Source of the DNA: an uncultured Thiohalocapsa sp.
Lineage (GTDB): Bacteria > Pseudomonadota > Gammaproteobacteria > Chromatiales > Chromatiaceae
Assembly: GCF_913063425.1 (NCBI RefSeq)
Contig: NZ_CAJXYK010000050.1
Location: forward strand, 1 to 46,723
DNA length: 46,723 nt
Direction of reading: 5' to 3'
Made by a program: the position numbers and the translations under genes. Numbering within the stretch: position 1 is the stretch's first letter; each line of letters starts with the position of its first letter. The notes below the pieces were generated by a model. It ran no database searches, was not told the DNA's origin, and was given only the letters and a program-made list of their open reading frames with translations. Positions 33,189-44,396 of the stretch are shown here, piece after piece.

Positions 33189-33857
33189 TCAGCGCCCGCC
33201 CGGCTGCGGGATGATCGCTCGCTCCACCAGATAGTCGATGACCTGGTGCGCCAGATCCTCCGGCGTGCGCTCGCCGGCGAGCAGCGTCAGCTCCGGTGCC
33301 TCCGGTGCCTCGTAGGGGTCGTCGATGCCCGTGAACTGCTTGATCTCCCCCGCGCGGGCCTTCTTGTACAGGCCTTTGGGATCGCGCTCCTCGCAGATCG
33401 CCAGCGGCGTATCCACGAACACCTCGATGAACTCGCCATCCCCCAACGCGCGCCGCACCCGGTCCCGGTCGATCCGGTACGGGCTGATGAAGGCCGTCAG
33501 CGCAATCAGCCCCGCCTGACAGAACAGCCCCGCCACCGCGCCGATGCGGCGGATGTTCTCCTCCCGGTCCACCGCCGAGAAGCCGAGACCGAAGCGCTGC
33601 GCGAACTCATCGCCGTGCGCGTCCCGCAGCAGGCCCGGCGCCGCGTTGAGCGCATGGCGCACGTTGTCACCGTCCAGCACCGCGCTGTGGAAGCCGTAGC
33701 CCCAGAGCAGATGGTCCAGCGTATTCGCCACCGTGCTCTTGCCCGAGCCCGACAGGCCCGTGAACCAGATCACACAGCCCTTGTGCCCATTCAGACGCTC
33801 ACGCGCCTCCCGTGTCACCTGGTGCTCATGCCAGGTCACGTTGCTGTCGTTCGCCAT
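33189..33857 (-). CDS. cysC: Adenylylsulfate (APS) kinase CysC
   Basis: A 222-residue cytoplasmic kinase converting APS and ATP to PAPS. The P-loop G-L-S-G-S-G-K-S is at residues 34-41. It is followed by the family blocks [18 protein letters not shown], and [22 protein letters not shown]. Start ATG 33857 has GAGGA 5 bp upstream. The ATP sulfurylase genes cysD and cysN are not in the window, so it stands alone. Confidence 0.95.
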   Translation of the reverse strand: MANDSNVTWHEHQVTREARERLNGHKGCVIWFTGLSGSGKSTVANTLDHLLWGYGFHSAVLDGDNVRHALNAAPGLLRDAHGDEFAQRFGLGFSAVDREENIRRIGAVAGLFCQAGLIALTAFISPYRIDRDRVRRALGDGEFIEVFVDTPLAICEERDPKGLYKKARAGEIKQFTGIDDPYEAPEAPELTLLAGERTPEDLAHQVIDYLVERAIIPQPGGR

Positions 33858-34120
33858 GGAGATCCTCGAAACCGAAAACTGCCGCTGCCACCAAGGCAAC
33901 GTGGAACAGGCCGAAGCGGCCGGGCGGGATGAGGCTTTGCCCCAAACACGAGAGTCTACCCACATGCAACCGGGCGCGCCAAGCGGGACAAGGCGGTGGC
34001 CTGGGGTGGGCGGTGGCCACCAGTGATTTGCGTCACTGCAAATGCACACGGAGCGTCACTCTGCCGGCGTCTTTGGCAGAATCCAGAACATCAGGGATTT
34101 CCTTATCCGGAGGCGCCGCC

Positions 34121-35332
34121 ATGGACAGACTCCATCGCATCACCCAACTCAAGCGCATCTTCACAGCGCGACGCACGCCCATTACCCTGCGCCAGCTCAT
34201 GGAGCGCATGGAATGCTCCGAGTCCACCGCCCGCCGCGCACTGCACAGCTATCGGGACGACTTCGGCGCCCCCCTCGCCTTCGACCGCCGAAGAGAACGA
34301 CCGCCCCAGCCGCTCCGACCCCATCGGGACGACTTCGGCGCCCCCCTCGCCTTCGACCGCAGCCGCGGCGGCTGGTACCTGAGCGGACCGGCGCCGGACC
34401 CCGCCGACGAGGTGCCCGGGCTCTGGCTCACCACCACCGAGCTCCACGCGCTGCTCGCCGCCCGCGAGCTGCTGCGCCAGCTCCAGCCGGGCCTGCTGGC
34501 CGCGCAGACCGCCCCCATCGCCGCACGCATCGAGGCGCTGCTCGCCCAGCGCGGCATCACCCCCGCCGATATCGCCCGGCGAATCAGCCTGCAGGCGCCC
34601 GGCACCCGGCCCTGCCCCGGCGAAACCTTCGCAATCCTCGCCCAGGCCCTGTTCGAGCGCCGCCGGCTGCGCATCCGCTACGACCCGCGCAGCCGCACCG
34701 CGGAGCCCAACGAGCCCGCGCGCGTGATCTCACCGCACCGCCTCACCTGGCAGCGCAGCAACTGGTACCTCGACGCCTGGTGCCACCGTGCCGGCGACCT
34801 GCGGCGCTTCGCCATCGAGCGCATCCAGCGGGCAGCCGTGCTCACCGAGCCGGCCCTGGAGCTTAACGCGCAGCACACCGGCGCCCGGCTCGACGGCGCC
34901 TACGGCAGCTTCACCGGCGCCCCGACCCAAACCGCCGTGCTGCGCTTCAGCCCCCACCGCGCCCGCTGGGTCGCCGAAGAGCAATGGCACCCGGACCAGC
35001 GCGGCAGCTGGCTCCCCGACGGCCGCTGGCAGCTCACCCTCCCCTACGCCAACCCCGAAGAGCTGCTCATGGAGATCCTCAAGTACGGCGCCGACTGCGA
35101 GGTGGCGGCGCCGGCGGCGCTGCGGGAGGCAGTGGTGGGGCGGTTGCGGGGGGCGTTGGGTGCCTACGGCGAGCACGTCGTCGCAACCGGAGCGCCGTCC
35201 GTGCAGGCTTGTGACCCGTTGTTGGAGGCCGCCACAGGCCACGCCCACGACCTGCACCAAAGCGCTGCCGCGCCAGAAGCGGACTCGTGTGCCTCACCAA
35301 ACCGCGCCCCGCCATCATGCACGCAAAGCTGA
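34121..35332 (+). CDS. WYL-domain transcriptional regulator (DeoR-type HTH) with internal duplication
   Basis: A 403-residue regulator. An N-terminal winged helix-turn-helix (I-T-L-R-Q-L-M-E-R-M-E-C-S-E-S-T-A-R-R) is followed by a WYL domain (R-R-R-L-R-I-R-Y... W-Q-R-S-N-W-Y-L-D-A-W-C-H-R) and a C-terminal WCX-like region. WYL proteins often control CRISPR-cas and other defence genes, and this one lies between cysC and the cas operon. A 38-bp segment is repeated exactly (34251-34288 and 34323-34360), so R-D-D-F-G-A-P-L-A-F-D-R occurs twice and 24 residues are inserted after the HTH. The last 45 residues or so look unlike the family and may be read-through into the next locus. The ATG at 34121 has a CCGGAGG site. 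Confidence 0.87.
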   Translation: MDRLHRITQLKRIFTARRTPITLRQLMERMECSESTARRALHSYRDDFGAPLAFDRRRERPPQPLRPHRDDFGAPLAFDRSRGGWYLSGPAPDPADEVPGLWLTTTELHALLAARELLRQLQPGLLAAQTAPIAARIEALLAQRGITPADIARRISLQAPGTRPCPGETFAILAQALFERRRLRIRYDPRSRTAEPNEPARVISPHRLTWQRSNWYLDAWCHRAGDLRRFAIERIQRAAVLTEPALELNAQHTGARLDGAYGSFTGAPTQTAVLRFSPHRARWVAEEQWHPDQRGSWLPDGRWQLTLPYANPEELLMEILKYGADCEVAAPAALREAVVGRLRGALGAYGEHVVATGAPSVQACDPLLEAATGHAHDLHQSAAAPEADSCASPNRAPPSCTQS

Positions 35333-35571
35333 CACTCAGACTACCCAAGCACCTCATCGCCCGCGCCAAGTCCCTCGCCAAGGCGCGGGGCAAGTCCATC
35401 TCGCAGCTGGTGGCGGATTACTTCGCAGCACTGGACGCCGAGAGCGCCGCCACCGAATCCGACGACCTACCGCCCGGCGTGCGCTCCCTTCTCGGCGCGC
35501 TCCGCGGCAGCCACATCGACGTCGACGACTACCGCGAGCACCTCGCAGACAAGTACCTCGGCTCCAAGTGA
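35317..35571 (+). CDS. DUF6364-type antitoxin of a PIN toxin-antitoxin pair
   Basis: An 84-residue protein. It has a ribbon-helix-helix-like N-terminus (K-L-T-L-R-L-P-K-H-L-I-A-R-A-K) followed by S-I-S-Q-L-V-A-D-Y-F. The C-terminal tail (R-S-L-L-G-A-L-R-G, then D-Y-R-E-H-L-A-D-K-Y-L) matches the toxin-binding end of DUF6364 antitoxins paired with VapC-like PIN toxins. The ATG at 35317 overlaps the 3' end of the WYL gene by 16 bp. The expected toxin downstream is broken, so this is a solitary antitoxin. Confidence 0.78.
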   Translation: MHAKLTLRLPKHLIARAKSLAKARGKSISQLVADYFAALDAESAATESDDLPPGVRSLLGALRGSHIDVDDYREHLADKYLGSK

Positions 35572-35639
35572 ACCTTCTCGCGTCAGTGACTGAGTTCGAC
35601 ACCTCGCAGCCAGGAAGGGGCGCGCCGACCGGGAACGCC

Positions 35640-35801
35640 TTGATCCATCTCAACGTCGTCCTCGACGTGCTGCTCGAACGCAAGCCGCACGCCGCCGAAC
35701 ACCAGCGAAGATCTCAAGGCGCTCGCACCGCTGGCATAGTGGATCTGTGCTGCGGCAGCGCCCTGGCCGACACTCCGTACACTGTCAATCTGCCAATCTG
35801 A
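35640..35801 (+). pseudogene. Deleted PIN-domain toxin remnant
   Basis: A TTG at 35640 starts L-I-H-L-N-V-V-L-D-V-L-L-E-R-K-P-H-A, the first strand and helix of a PIN nuclease (usually D-T-N-V-V-L-D-V-L). Sixty bases later, in another frame, E-D-L-K-A-L-A-P-L-A-stop (35707-35739) looks like a toxin C-terminus. About 100 residues between them are missing, so an internal deletion has removed the catalytic core. It partners the intact antitoxin upstream and overlaps the convergent csb2 3' end by 17 bp. Confidence 0.6.
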
Positions 35802-38010
35802 AAAGCCCACCCCCCAGGTGTCGCGTGCGCCCTATGAGCACTGGGCCGCGCTGAGCGGCAGCAAAGCGAAGTCGCAAACGCCCCGCGAGCCCGCCACGCG
35901 GTCCCTCCTCGACGGAAAGCACGTCGACCTCCGGGTCGGGCAGACGCCCCCGCCGAGTCTCACGAAGCACGTCTTCGACGACGGCAGCTTCAGGGGCCGA
36001 CTTCTTCGCGTGGCGTGTCGGACGGTAATCGCTCACCGACTCCCACACGCGGCCCGTCCCGAACACCAGATCCCGGTCCGGATCCACTGCGCCACCGATA
36101 AGGCGCAGTCGTCCCGCCGCACCGGCGCGCAGATCATCCATGCCGTCGAGCGCAGTGGTGAGCAAACCCCAATGCTCGCGCTCCCACGTCATGGGATACC
36201 GCCGTTCAAGCAAGTGCGGTGGGATGACCAATAGCCTGTCGCGCGCCAGGTCTGCGACAAAGGCCAAATGGCGGTGCGCACCCGACCGCAGGGGCTCGCC
36301 ATCGGGCTGATGACCTGTGAAGTAAGGCGGAAGCGGTCGCCCTTGGCCGATCTGCGTCTGCACCCGCGCCATCACAGCCCGCCGCAGTGCCGCGGCAACC
36401 GCCCCGGGCCTCGCGGCGGGCGCCAATCCGCCCGCTATGTGGAACGCAAGCACGTCCGTTCCCTCATGCTCCGGCGCCAGCAGTCCAAGGCCAAGGTACC
36501 GTCCATCGCCCAGCACCAATGGGCCTTCAACGAGGTTGCGAAACCGAATCTCCACGTGCCACAGCCTTTCCTTGGCGAAACGCGTGCCTTGGGCAAACGC
36601 GTCGGCCCGTACCCCCTTAGGGCTGAAGGGCTCCCGCTGAACTCTAATGCCCTCCACAGGAGCGCTCAGCTCCGCGTGCCGCAGCGCCTGAAGTACCGCC
36701 CCGCACGCCTGCTCCTCCTCGGCCACGCGCTCGCTGCCCGGCTTCCAGTCTCCCCGGCGCCGGTCGGGATCAATCCGACGGCGCGCGGCGGACTCTGGCA
36801 ATACCACCGGTGTCACGCTGCGCCAGCACTTGTACCCATCACCCGCTTCCACACCGTATCGCTGCAACATGGACACATCATCGCTGCGCACCAGAAGCGT
36901 ATCCCCCGCCCCAACCCCATTGATGCGCAGCCCCGACAGCGCCCAGTCCAGGTCACCAAAGCGCAGCGGACATTCGGGCGGCGCCGTGACCAGAAGGCGG
37001 CGAATGGAGCGGTTGGTCAGCTCATGGCCGATGGAGGGCAACGGCAGTAGGCGCACCCGACGCGCCTTGTCCCCGCTCTCCGCACCGCGACCGATCAACA
37101 ACCGTTCGATAAGGCCGGCCTGCTCAGGCAACGCCGCCGCCAGCTTGGCCGCGGCGGCATCACGCACCTGCTCCACCAGGTCCACCGCACGCGCCTGCGG
37201 CCAGGAGCGCAACGGCCGCCGTCCGCCTTCGTGGTCGGCTCGCAGGTCAAACAACCGCCAGGCGGCGGAGGCGTTGTAAGTGACTTGCAGGAAGCGCGGC
37301 TTGGGCGGGTTGGTGAAAAACACCTTGGATTTCCTGCCCGTCTTGACAGTGCTGAAGCGCTGCCGATGAGCATCGAAGCGTGTCACGAGACTCTCCAGAG
37401 ACCCGAGCTGCGGACAGCTCAGCGCCGGGCCACTGCCCTGCGCGCTCGGACGCCAGACCGCACCGCAGGCCGCATCCATCGCGGCGCCGCCCGCTTCGGC
37501 GTCGAGGATCTCCGCCCAAGCCCAAGCCAGGTCCACGCCGCGTCCGAGTTGATACAGGTTCTCTGCCATCGCACAGACCACGCCCGCGGCCTGCTCGCTC
37601 TCGCCATCGGCTCGGAACCGCCAGCCGTAAATCAAAGGTTGCGACGATTCGATATGCCGCGGCCGAATGCGTTTGCCGACCCGGATATCCGCGATCCTGG
37701 CAGGGTCCCCACCCTTCGCGTCCAGGTCGTTGTTGGGCACGAAGGTCGTGTAGGAAAGACCGACCAGAGGGCGCTGCGCGCGAATCTCTGGTGGCCCGGC
37801 CTCGCTTTCGAGCCAGCGCAACGCGGCTGCGCACTCGGGCGGCAAACGTGCGCCGACCGCGTTGCCGGCGAGCAACGCCTGGAACAGCCGAGCCGGCGAC
37901 GGAGGCCAGCCGTCGAGGCCGGCATCGCCTTCTCCGTGATATCGGTCGTCCAAGAAGTGGATGCGGATCAAGAGCATCCTGTCCGCTGTGCGTTCGATCT
38001 CGACCGCCAT
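35785..38010 (-). CDS. csb2: Type I-G CRISPR protein Csb2 (Cas5-Cas6 fusion)
   Basis: A 741-residue protein of the GSU0054 family. It starts with a RAMP-type domain (M-L-L-I-R-I-H-F-L-D-D-R-Y-H-G, then W-P-P-S-P-A-R-L-F-Q-A-L-L-A-G), the Cas5-like part. It ends with G-P-V-L-I-G-R-T-R-H-L-G-G-G-L-F, a glycine-rich loop like those of Cas6 RNA-processing proteins. In type I-G systems this fusion processes pre-crRNA and holds the crRNA 5' part in the effector complex. It is longer than many family members. The start at 38010 lies 4 bp after csb1. It is the last gene of the interference operon. Confidence 0.9.
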   Translation of the reverse strand: MAVEIERTADRMLLIRIHFLDDRYHGEGDAGLDGWPPSPARLFQALLAGNAVGARLPPECAAALRWLESEAGPPEIRAQRPLVGLSYTTFVPNNDLDAKGGDPARIADIRVGKRIRPRHIESSQPLIYGWRFRADGESEQAAGVVCAMAENLYQLGRGVDLAWAWAEILDAEAGGAAMDAACGAVWRPSAQGSGPALSCPQLGSLESLVTRFDAHRQRFSTVKTGRKSKVFFTNPPKPRFLQVTYNASAAWRLFDLRADHEGGRRPLRSWPQARAVDLVEQVRDAAAAKLAAALPEQAGLIERLLIGRGAESGDKARRVRLLPLPSIGHELTNRSIRRLLVTAPPECPLRFGDLDWALSGLRINGVGAGDTLLVRSDDVSMLQRYGVEAGDGYKCWRSVTPVVLPESAARRRIDPDRRRGDWKPGSERVAEEEQACGAVLQALRHAELSAPVEGIRVQREPFSPKGVRADAFAQGTRFAKERLWHVEIRFRNLVEGPLVLGDGRYLGLGLLAPEHEGTDVLAFHIAGGLAPAARPGAVAAALRRAVMARVQTQIGQGRPLPPYFTGHQPDGEPLRSGAHRHLAFVADLARDRLLVIPPHLLERRYPMTWEREHWGLLTTALDGMDDLRAGAAGRLRLIGGAVDPDRDLVFGTGRVWESVSDYRPTRHAKKSAPEAAVVEDVLRETRRGRLPDPEVDVLSVEEGPRGGLAGRLRLRFAAAQRGPVLIGRTRHLGGGLFRLAD

Positions 38011-38014
38011 GGAA

Positions 38015-39995
<1,981 letters not shown>

Positions 39996-39996
<1 letters not shown>

Positions 39997-42680
39997 CAGC
40001 AGTCCTCCTGTGCGGCGGCCTTCGAGGCCTGTTGGTCCGCGGCGCGCAGCAGCGCCTCCCACCACGCCAGCCCCCAGGGACCCCAGCGATGCTGCAGGCG
40101 CACGAAGCGCAGGGCGACGTCCCGCGCGCGGGCGTCGAGCTGCGACGGCGGCGCCTCCTCGCAGCCGCGGGTGACGATGGTGGGGCGTGCCTGGCCGTGA
40201 TGTGCGGCGATCAGGTGCAGCACCAGCTCACGCTGGTCGGGTGCGAGTGCCTGGAACGCGGCGTCCTGCTCCGCATGGAACAGGGAGCCGAGCTCGTGCC
40301 GATAGCCGTCCAGGACCTGCTGGTCGATTGGCCCCTTGGTCTTCGCGTAGGGCTCACCGCCACGTGGAGCGCGGAAAGCAGTCTGCCAGCGGTCGGCGCG
40401 CTTGCCCTCGTCGTGCAGCCGAGCTGCGACGACAAGCACCTGCGTTGCCCACTCCGTGAGGCCGAGCCGCTCAGCGATGGCCCGTGCCTTTGCCTCCGCG
40501 CAGGCCTGGTGGTCGGCCAGCGTTTGCAGGTACCCGAGTGAACGGTCGTCTTCGGTCGCGGCGGTCTGTCGCCACTGGTAGACGTCGAGGGCAGCGCTGG
40601 TCTCTCCGTCGGCGTCCCGCTTCAGTACGAACTGGTGCCGTCGGTGCCAGCCGGGGACGCCATCGAGTCCAGCGTCCTCGGTGCCGCTCCAGCGCAGCAC
40701 GCGCCACGGGATCACCGGGCTTGCGCTCGATGCCCCGATGTCCGGGAGTACGTCATCGTCCGCGACCCAGGTCGGCGCATCTGCATGTTTCGCGTCGAGC
40801 GTTCCGATCCCGGCCAAGCCACCGACCAGGGTCGAGACCACCAGGGTGCGCGCGGCAAGCTCCCGGACCAACCGATCCTTGTTGACGCCGTCGAGGTCCC
40901 TTAGCCGATAGGCTCGCTCAAAGTCACCTGCCTGACCGAGCGCGATGGCGATGATGTGTTGCGGCTGCGGCACGACCACATCGATAGGACCGTTGGCCTT
41001 GGCCGCGGCGACTTTCAGGAGCGCTTTCGCACGCGCGATCAGCCATTCGGCGACGCGGTAGCTCTCCGTCTCCAGTTTCTCAGCGGCATGCGGCGGCGCG
41101 GCTTCGAAGTAATCGTCTACGGCCTTGGGGCGCACCTGGCCATCATCCGACGCTTCCTGTTCTGCGACCGGCAGATGCGCCCGCCAAACAACAGCCGTCT
41201 GAGGTTGGTCGTCCACCCATCCGCGAAGCCAGGGCTGTACTTCCGGGCGCCCCGTGTGCTCGCGCAGTGTGGTCATGGACCAGGCGTCCACCAGCGGGCG
41301 GTTCAGGGCCGGGCGCAGCGGTGCCGGCGTGGTGGCGGCATCGAGCGCAGCGCGTCGCTCGTCATTGGCGTCGAGCTTGAAAACCCGCAGCGCACCGGGG
41401 CTCGCATCGAACCCCTCCTCCGTATCCGGCAGCGCCTCCATCACCGCTTTCAGGGCGGCATGAGCCCGGCCTTGCTCTACCGATTTCGGATCGAGGGGAC
41501 CAAAGTCGAGGACCACTACCCTGGCATCGCCGGTGCCGCGCCGGTTGACCCGGCCAAGCCGCTGGACCATGCGCTCCCAGGCAACCAGATCGCAGACCAT
41601 GTGATCGGCATCCAGGTCCACGCCCACCTCACCGGCGGAAGTGGCGACCAGGAAGCGCAGCCGCTCATCGTTGGCGCGGGCGTCGGCCAAAAAGCCCAGC
41701 GCCGCCAGGCTGTCGGCAGCGAGCTGACGCTCGTGGCCGCGACGGGCGCCGATGAAGAGCTCGGGCTCACACAGTGGCGGCGCTTGCTCCGCTTTACGCT
41801 GCTTTTTGACCCGCTCGGCAAGATCCCGATGCACCTTCTCGGCATCGTCGCGGGAATTGCAGTACACCAGGCAACGCATGGCCAGGGTGCCCTCGCCGCT
41901 CAGCCCCCACGCGGCGTCTGCCAGATCCTTCGGGCGCTGCTTCGGATCGCCGCGCCTGATCTCCAGGGACTTCTTGGCATCGAGCCGCTGGCGGGTGATG
42001 GAGCCCGGCTCGCCCAAGTCCGTGTCGCGCAGCGCGAAAACCTCGCCCCGGCGACCCCGCCCGGTCGCGGAGAGCGACAGCAGCCGGAGCGGCGGCACGC
42101 GCACCAGATCAGCGGACGCCTCCTGCCCGTAATCCCCGGCACCTGACTCCACCGCTTCCAGCAGCCGCTCGAACGGGGGCACCAGATGCGCCTCATCCAG
42201 CACCACCAGGGTGTCTGCACCGAGCAAGCCCGCATGGTACGGCCGCATTTTGCGCGAGACTCCATAGCCCGAGAACAGCAGCCGGGAGCCAATCATGTCC
42301 ACGGTGCCGACGATGATGGCCGGCTGCGCGGGGTCATCCAGCCACTCACGGTTGTCGATGTGCTGTCCGCGGAGCGTCGAGATGGGAAACCGCTCTGCTT
42401 TCGGGAGCCGCTTGCAGAGGTTTTCCACAAACGCCGTTGCCTGGTCCACGACTGCGCGCCGGTCCACCACGTACACCAGGCGTCGCGGCAGCTTTCGCCC
42501 CGCGCGAATGGCGATCAGCCAAAGAGCCGTGACCGCCGTCTTGCCAAGCCCCGTTGGCACATCCACGGCTGCCGGCAGGCGATCCTGGTCGAAGTACTCC
42601 AGGAATAGGCGCGTCTGCCAGGGCAACGGCTGGTGATCCGTGAGCCGCTCAAAGCGGTCCTGGAACTCGAACTCGTTCAT
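39996..42680 (-). CDS. cas3: Type I-G Cas3 helicase-nuclease with C-terminal HD domain
   Basis: An 894-residue protein with the domain order helicase then HD nuclease, which is characteristic of type I-G (I-U) Cas3. Walker A V-P-T-G-L-G-K-T is at residues 41-48, the DEAH box L-D-E-A-H-L near 160, and motif VI Q-R-L-G-R-V-N-R-R-G near 375. The C-terminal HD metal site is seen as A-R-L-H-D-E-G-K near 752, R-H-E near 800 and A-A-H-H-G near 826. It unwinds and degrades target DNA after recruitment by the crRNA complex. ATG 42680 has a strong AGGAGGG site. First gene of the interference operon. Confidence 0.94.
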
Positions 42681-42891
42681 CTTTCCCTCCTTGTGGTGCG
42701 CGTTACCGGAAGGGTGTCGTCCGCTTCCGGGAGGTCAATGAGGCCCCGGCGCTCGCCGCCGGGGAAATGTTGCGCGCAAGCAACAACGCTGAGCGAATCG
42801 TCTGCTTCAATCAGCGGCGGTGTCGGCACCGCCGACCTTCGATCAGCCCAACATCTTGGGCTTTACTGATCGCATGGTGCTAGATATGCTT

Positions 42892-42911
42892 ACAAACACT
42901 TAGTTGTTTGT
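42892..42911. promoter_or_regulatory. Candidate operator/promoter for the cas3 operon
   Basis: An inverted repeat ACAAACA-CTTAGT-TGTTTGT in an AT-rich patch about 210 bp upstream of cas3. On the minus strand TTGACA overlaps its right arm, a possible -35 box, but no good -10 follows at 17 bp. The site is placed where a regulator such as the WYL protein could act. Confidence 0.4.
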
Positions 42912-43132
42912 CAAACCGCTGTGCTAATCGTCTGAACCATGCTCACCTCGCACTTCACTACCTCTCTCTTGTTGACTTTGAAGTCCTGCTCGTGAGCGTC
43001 ATCGGCATGTTGTCCCTGGTGCTTGTGCTGGTTTTGCACAGGACGGGCCGCCTCGACGCGTCGCTCAAGCTCGCCTACCTGCTTCTCGCTGCGACAGTCT
43101 TCTTGCTCGCGGGCAAGCACACTCTCGGTTGA
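42908..43132 (+). CDS. Possible small membrane protein
   Basis: Weakly supported. The frame encodes up to 74 residues with two hydrophobic segments (V-L-L-V-S-V-I-G-M-L-S-L-V-L-V-L-V-L and L-A-Y-L-L-L-A-A-T-V-F-L-L-A), separated by a basic turn. Possible starts are TTG 42908, GTG 42992 and ATG 43007, none with a strong ribosome site. It lies in the gap between the two cas transcription units. If real, a small membrane-active peptide here could be defence-related. Confidence 0.25.
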   Translation: MSNRCANRLNHAHLALHYLSLVDFEVLLVSVIGMLSLVLVLVLHRTGRLDASLKLAYLLLAATVFLLAGKHTLG

Positions 43133-43398
43133 CGCCCCCGGCCGGCGACAGCGGCACAGCGGCGTTTCTGGCAGACCGGCCCGTCAGTTGGCAGGCCACC
43201 TTGCTTGAGGAAGTGCGCAGATCTTGTGTCCGGAGCTCGTTCGCACGGCGGTCCAAAGCGGCATGGAATAACGCTTTGTCTTCAGTGCGTCCGGATCAGG
43301 GAGACCCCTAGTCGGAGCCGAGCGCGTGTGACGCTCCGTGCCCCAAGCCCTCACTTACCTCGGCATCACCTTGCCCACGTTTTACCACGCGCACAGGC
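43133..43398. other. Unassigned part of the gap between the two cas operons
   Basis: I see no recognisable gene, repeat or RNA here. Together with 43774-44396 it forms the bulk of the 1.7-kb spacer between the interference and adaptation modules. Confidence 0.4.
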
Positions 43399-43773
43399 TC
43401 ACCAGTTGAGCCTCCCCCTGAACACGCTCCCCGGCCGCTTCGGCAATACCTGCAAGCAAGACAGCGCAGGCGCAGCATCGCCACCAACCCCCATCCCCTG
43501 CGACCCGACGAGCTCGGCAGTCTCCAGCACCTCCTTGCCGCCGTGCAGCGCTTCCCCGGCGAGCGCACTCGCCCGGTGGCAGCGCTTGGCGTCGGCGCAC
43601 CCCCTCGCCGCCTCGCGGTCGTCCTCGCTGGTGAACCGCGCCCGCTCAGCCCGTTCGCGTTGCGCGCCCAACGGCCGGCGGAGGATCTCCGCACGCGGGC
43701 ATCCGCTCCCGGCCGCTGCCTGCTCAAGGTGTTGCGCCAGCTCATGCGGCAGTTACAGCGTCAGGCTGAACAT
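43399..43773 (-). pseudogene. Ribbon-helix-helix antitoxin remnant with premature stop
   Basis: From ATG 43773 (AGGGAG site 7 bp upstream) the minus strand reads M-F-S-L-T-L-stop-L-P-H-E-L-A-Q-H-L-E-Q-A-A-A-G-S-G. This is a RelB/CopG-like antitoxin start in which one codon (probably CAA) has become TAA. The frame then stays open to 43399 but loses similarity. An upstream inverted repeat TATAC...GTATA (about 43807-43826) with TATAGT resembles an autoregulated antitoxin promoter. No toxin gene is recognised. Confidence 0.45.
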
Positions 43774-44396
43774 TGCGCTGCTCCCTTCTACAACCTGAAA
43801 CGCCGACTATACTGCGCTTCGTGTATACGCGTTCCACGGGGCGTCCCCGCGGCGGCAGTGATGCGCGATGCGGACAGCCATTGAGGACAAAGCAGGTACC
43901 CGCCGGCGATGAGGCCGGCAGGAGAACCGCATGGCAGACAGCTCGACACCAGGCCCGCAGGCGCTCTTGCCTCCTCGGCGGGCGCCGAAACCGCTGCCTG
44001 GCAGCGACAGGCCGTTGCCGCGGGCATGGGGCAGTGTCGATGACGGCAACGGCCGGCAGCGGGTCCGCCCGCAACCGTCGCTGGCCGAGCGGAATGACTC
44101 ATCGAGCACGCTCAGGCGCCGCTCAAGGCAGCGCTGCGTGGACAGGCCGGTCGGCGAGCCGCCCCATCGTGCCGCTGTCGCAGCGGCCGTCGCTCGGCGC
44201 GAAGACCGGCGCGGCGCGCTCCAGCGGGTCGACGACCACGCAGACCGCAACGCCGGCACGCTCGGGCCAGCTGCGATAGTCGCGCCAGCTGGAACGGGCA
44301 TGGGGCGACGCTGCGGCTGGCATGGCGGCCACTGTGGTGCATCGACGAGTCGTTAAGACCGGAGTCCAGCCCGACCACGGACACGAGGAGGACAGC
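43774..44396. other. Region upstream of cas4-cas1 without a recognisable gene
   Basis: Frames are open on both strands because of GC content, but none resembles a known protein or has a good start. It should contain the promoter of cas4-cas1; a GAGGAGG ribosome site sits just before 44397. Confidence 0.4.

Noticed and set aside
33858-34049. N-terminal extension of CysC
   Set aside because: The extension has no similarity to APS kinases, and the ATG at 33857 has a good ribosome site and gives the standard length.
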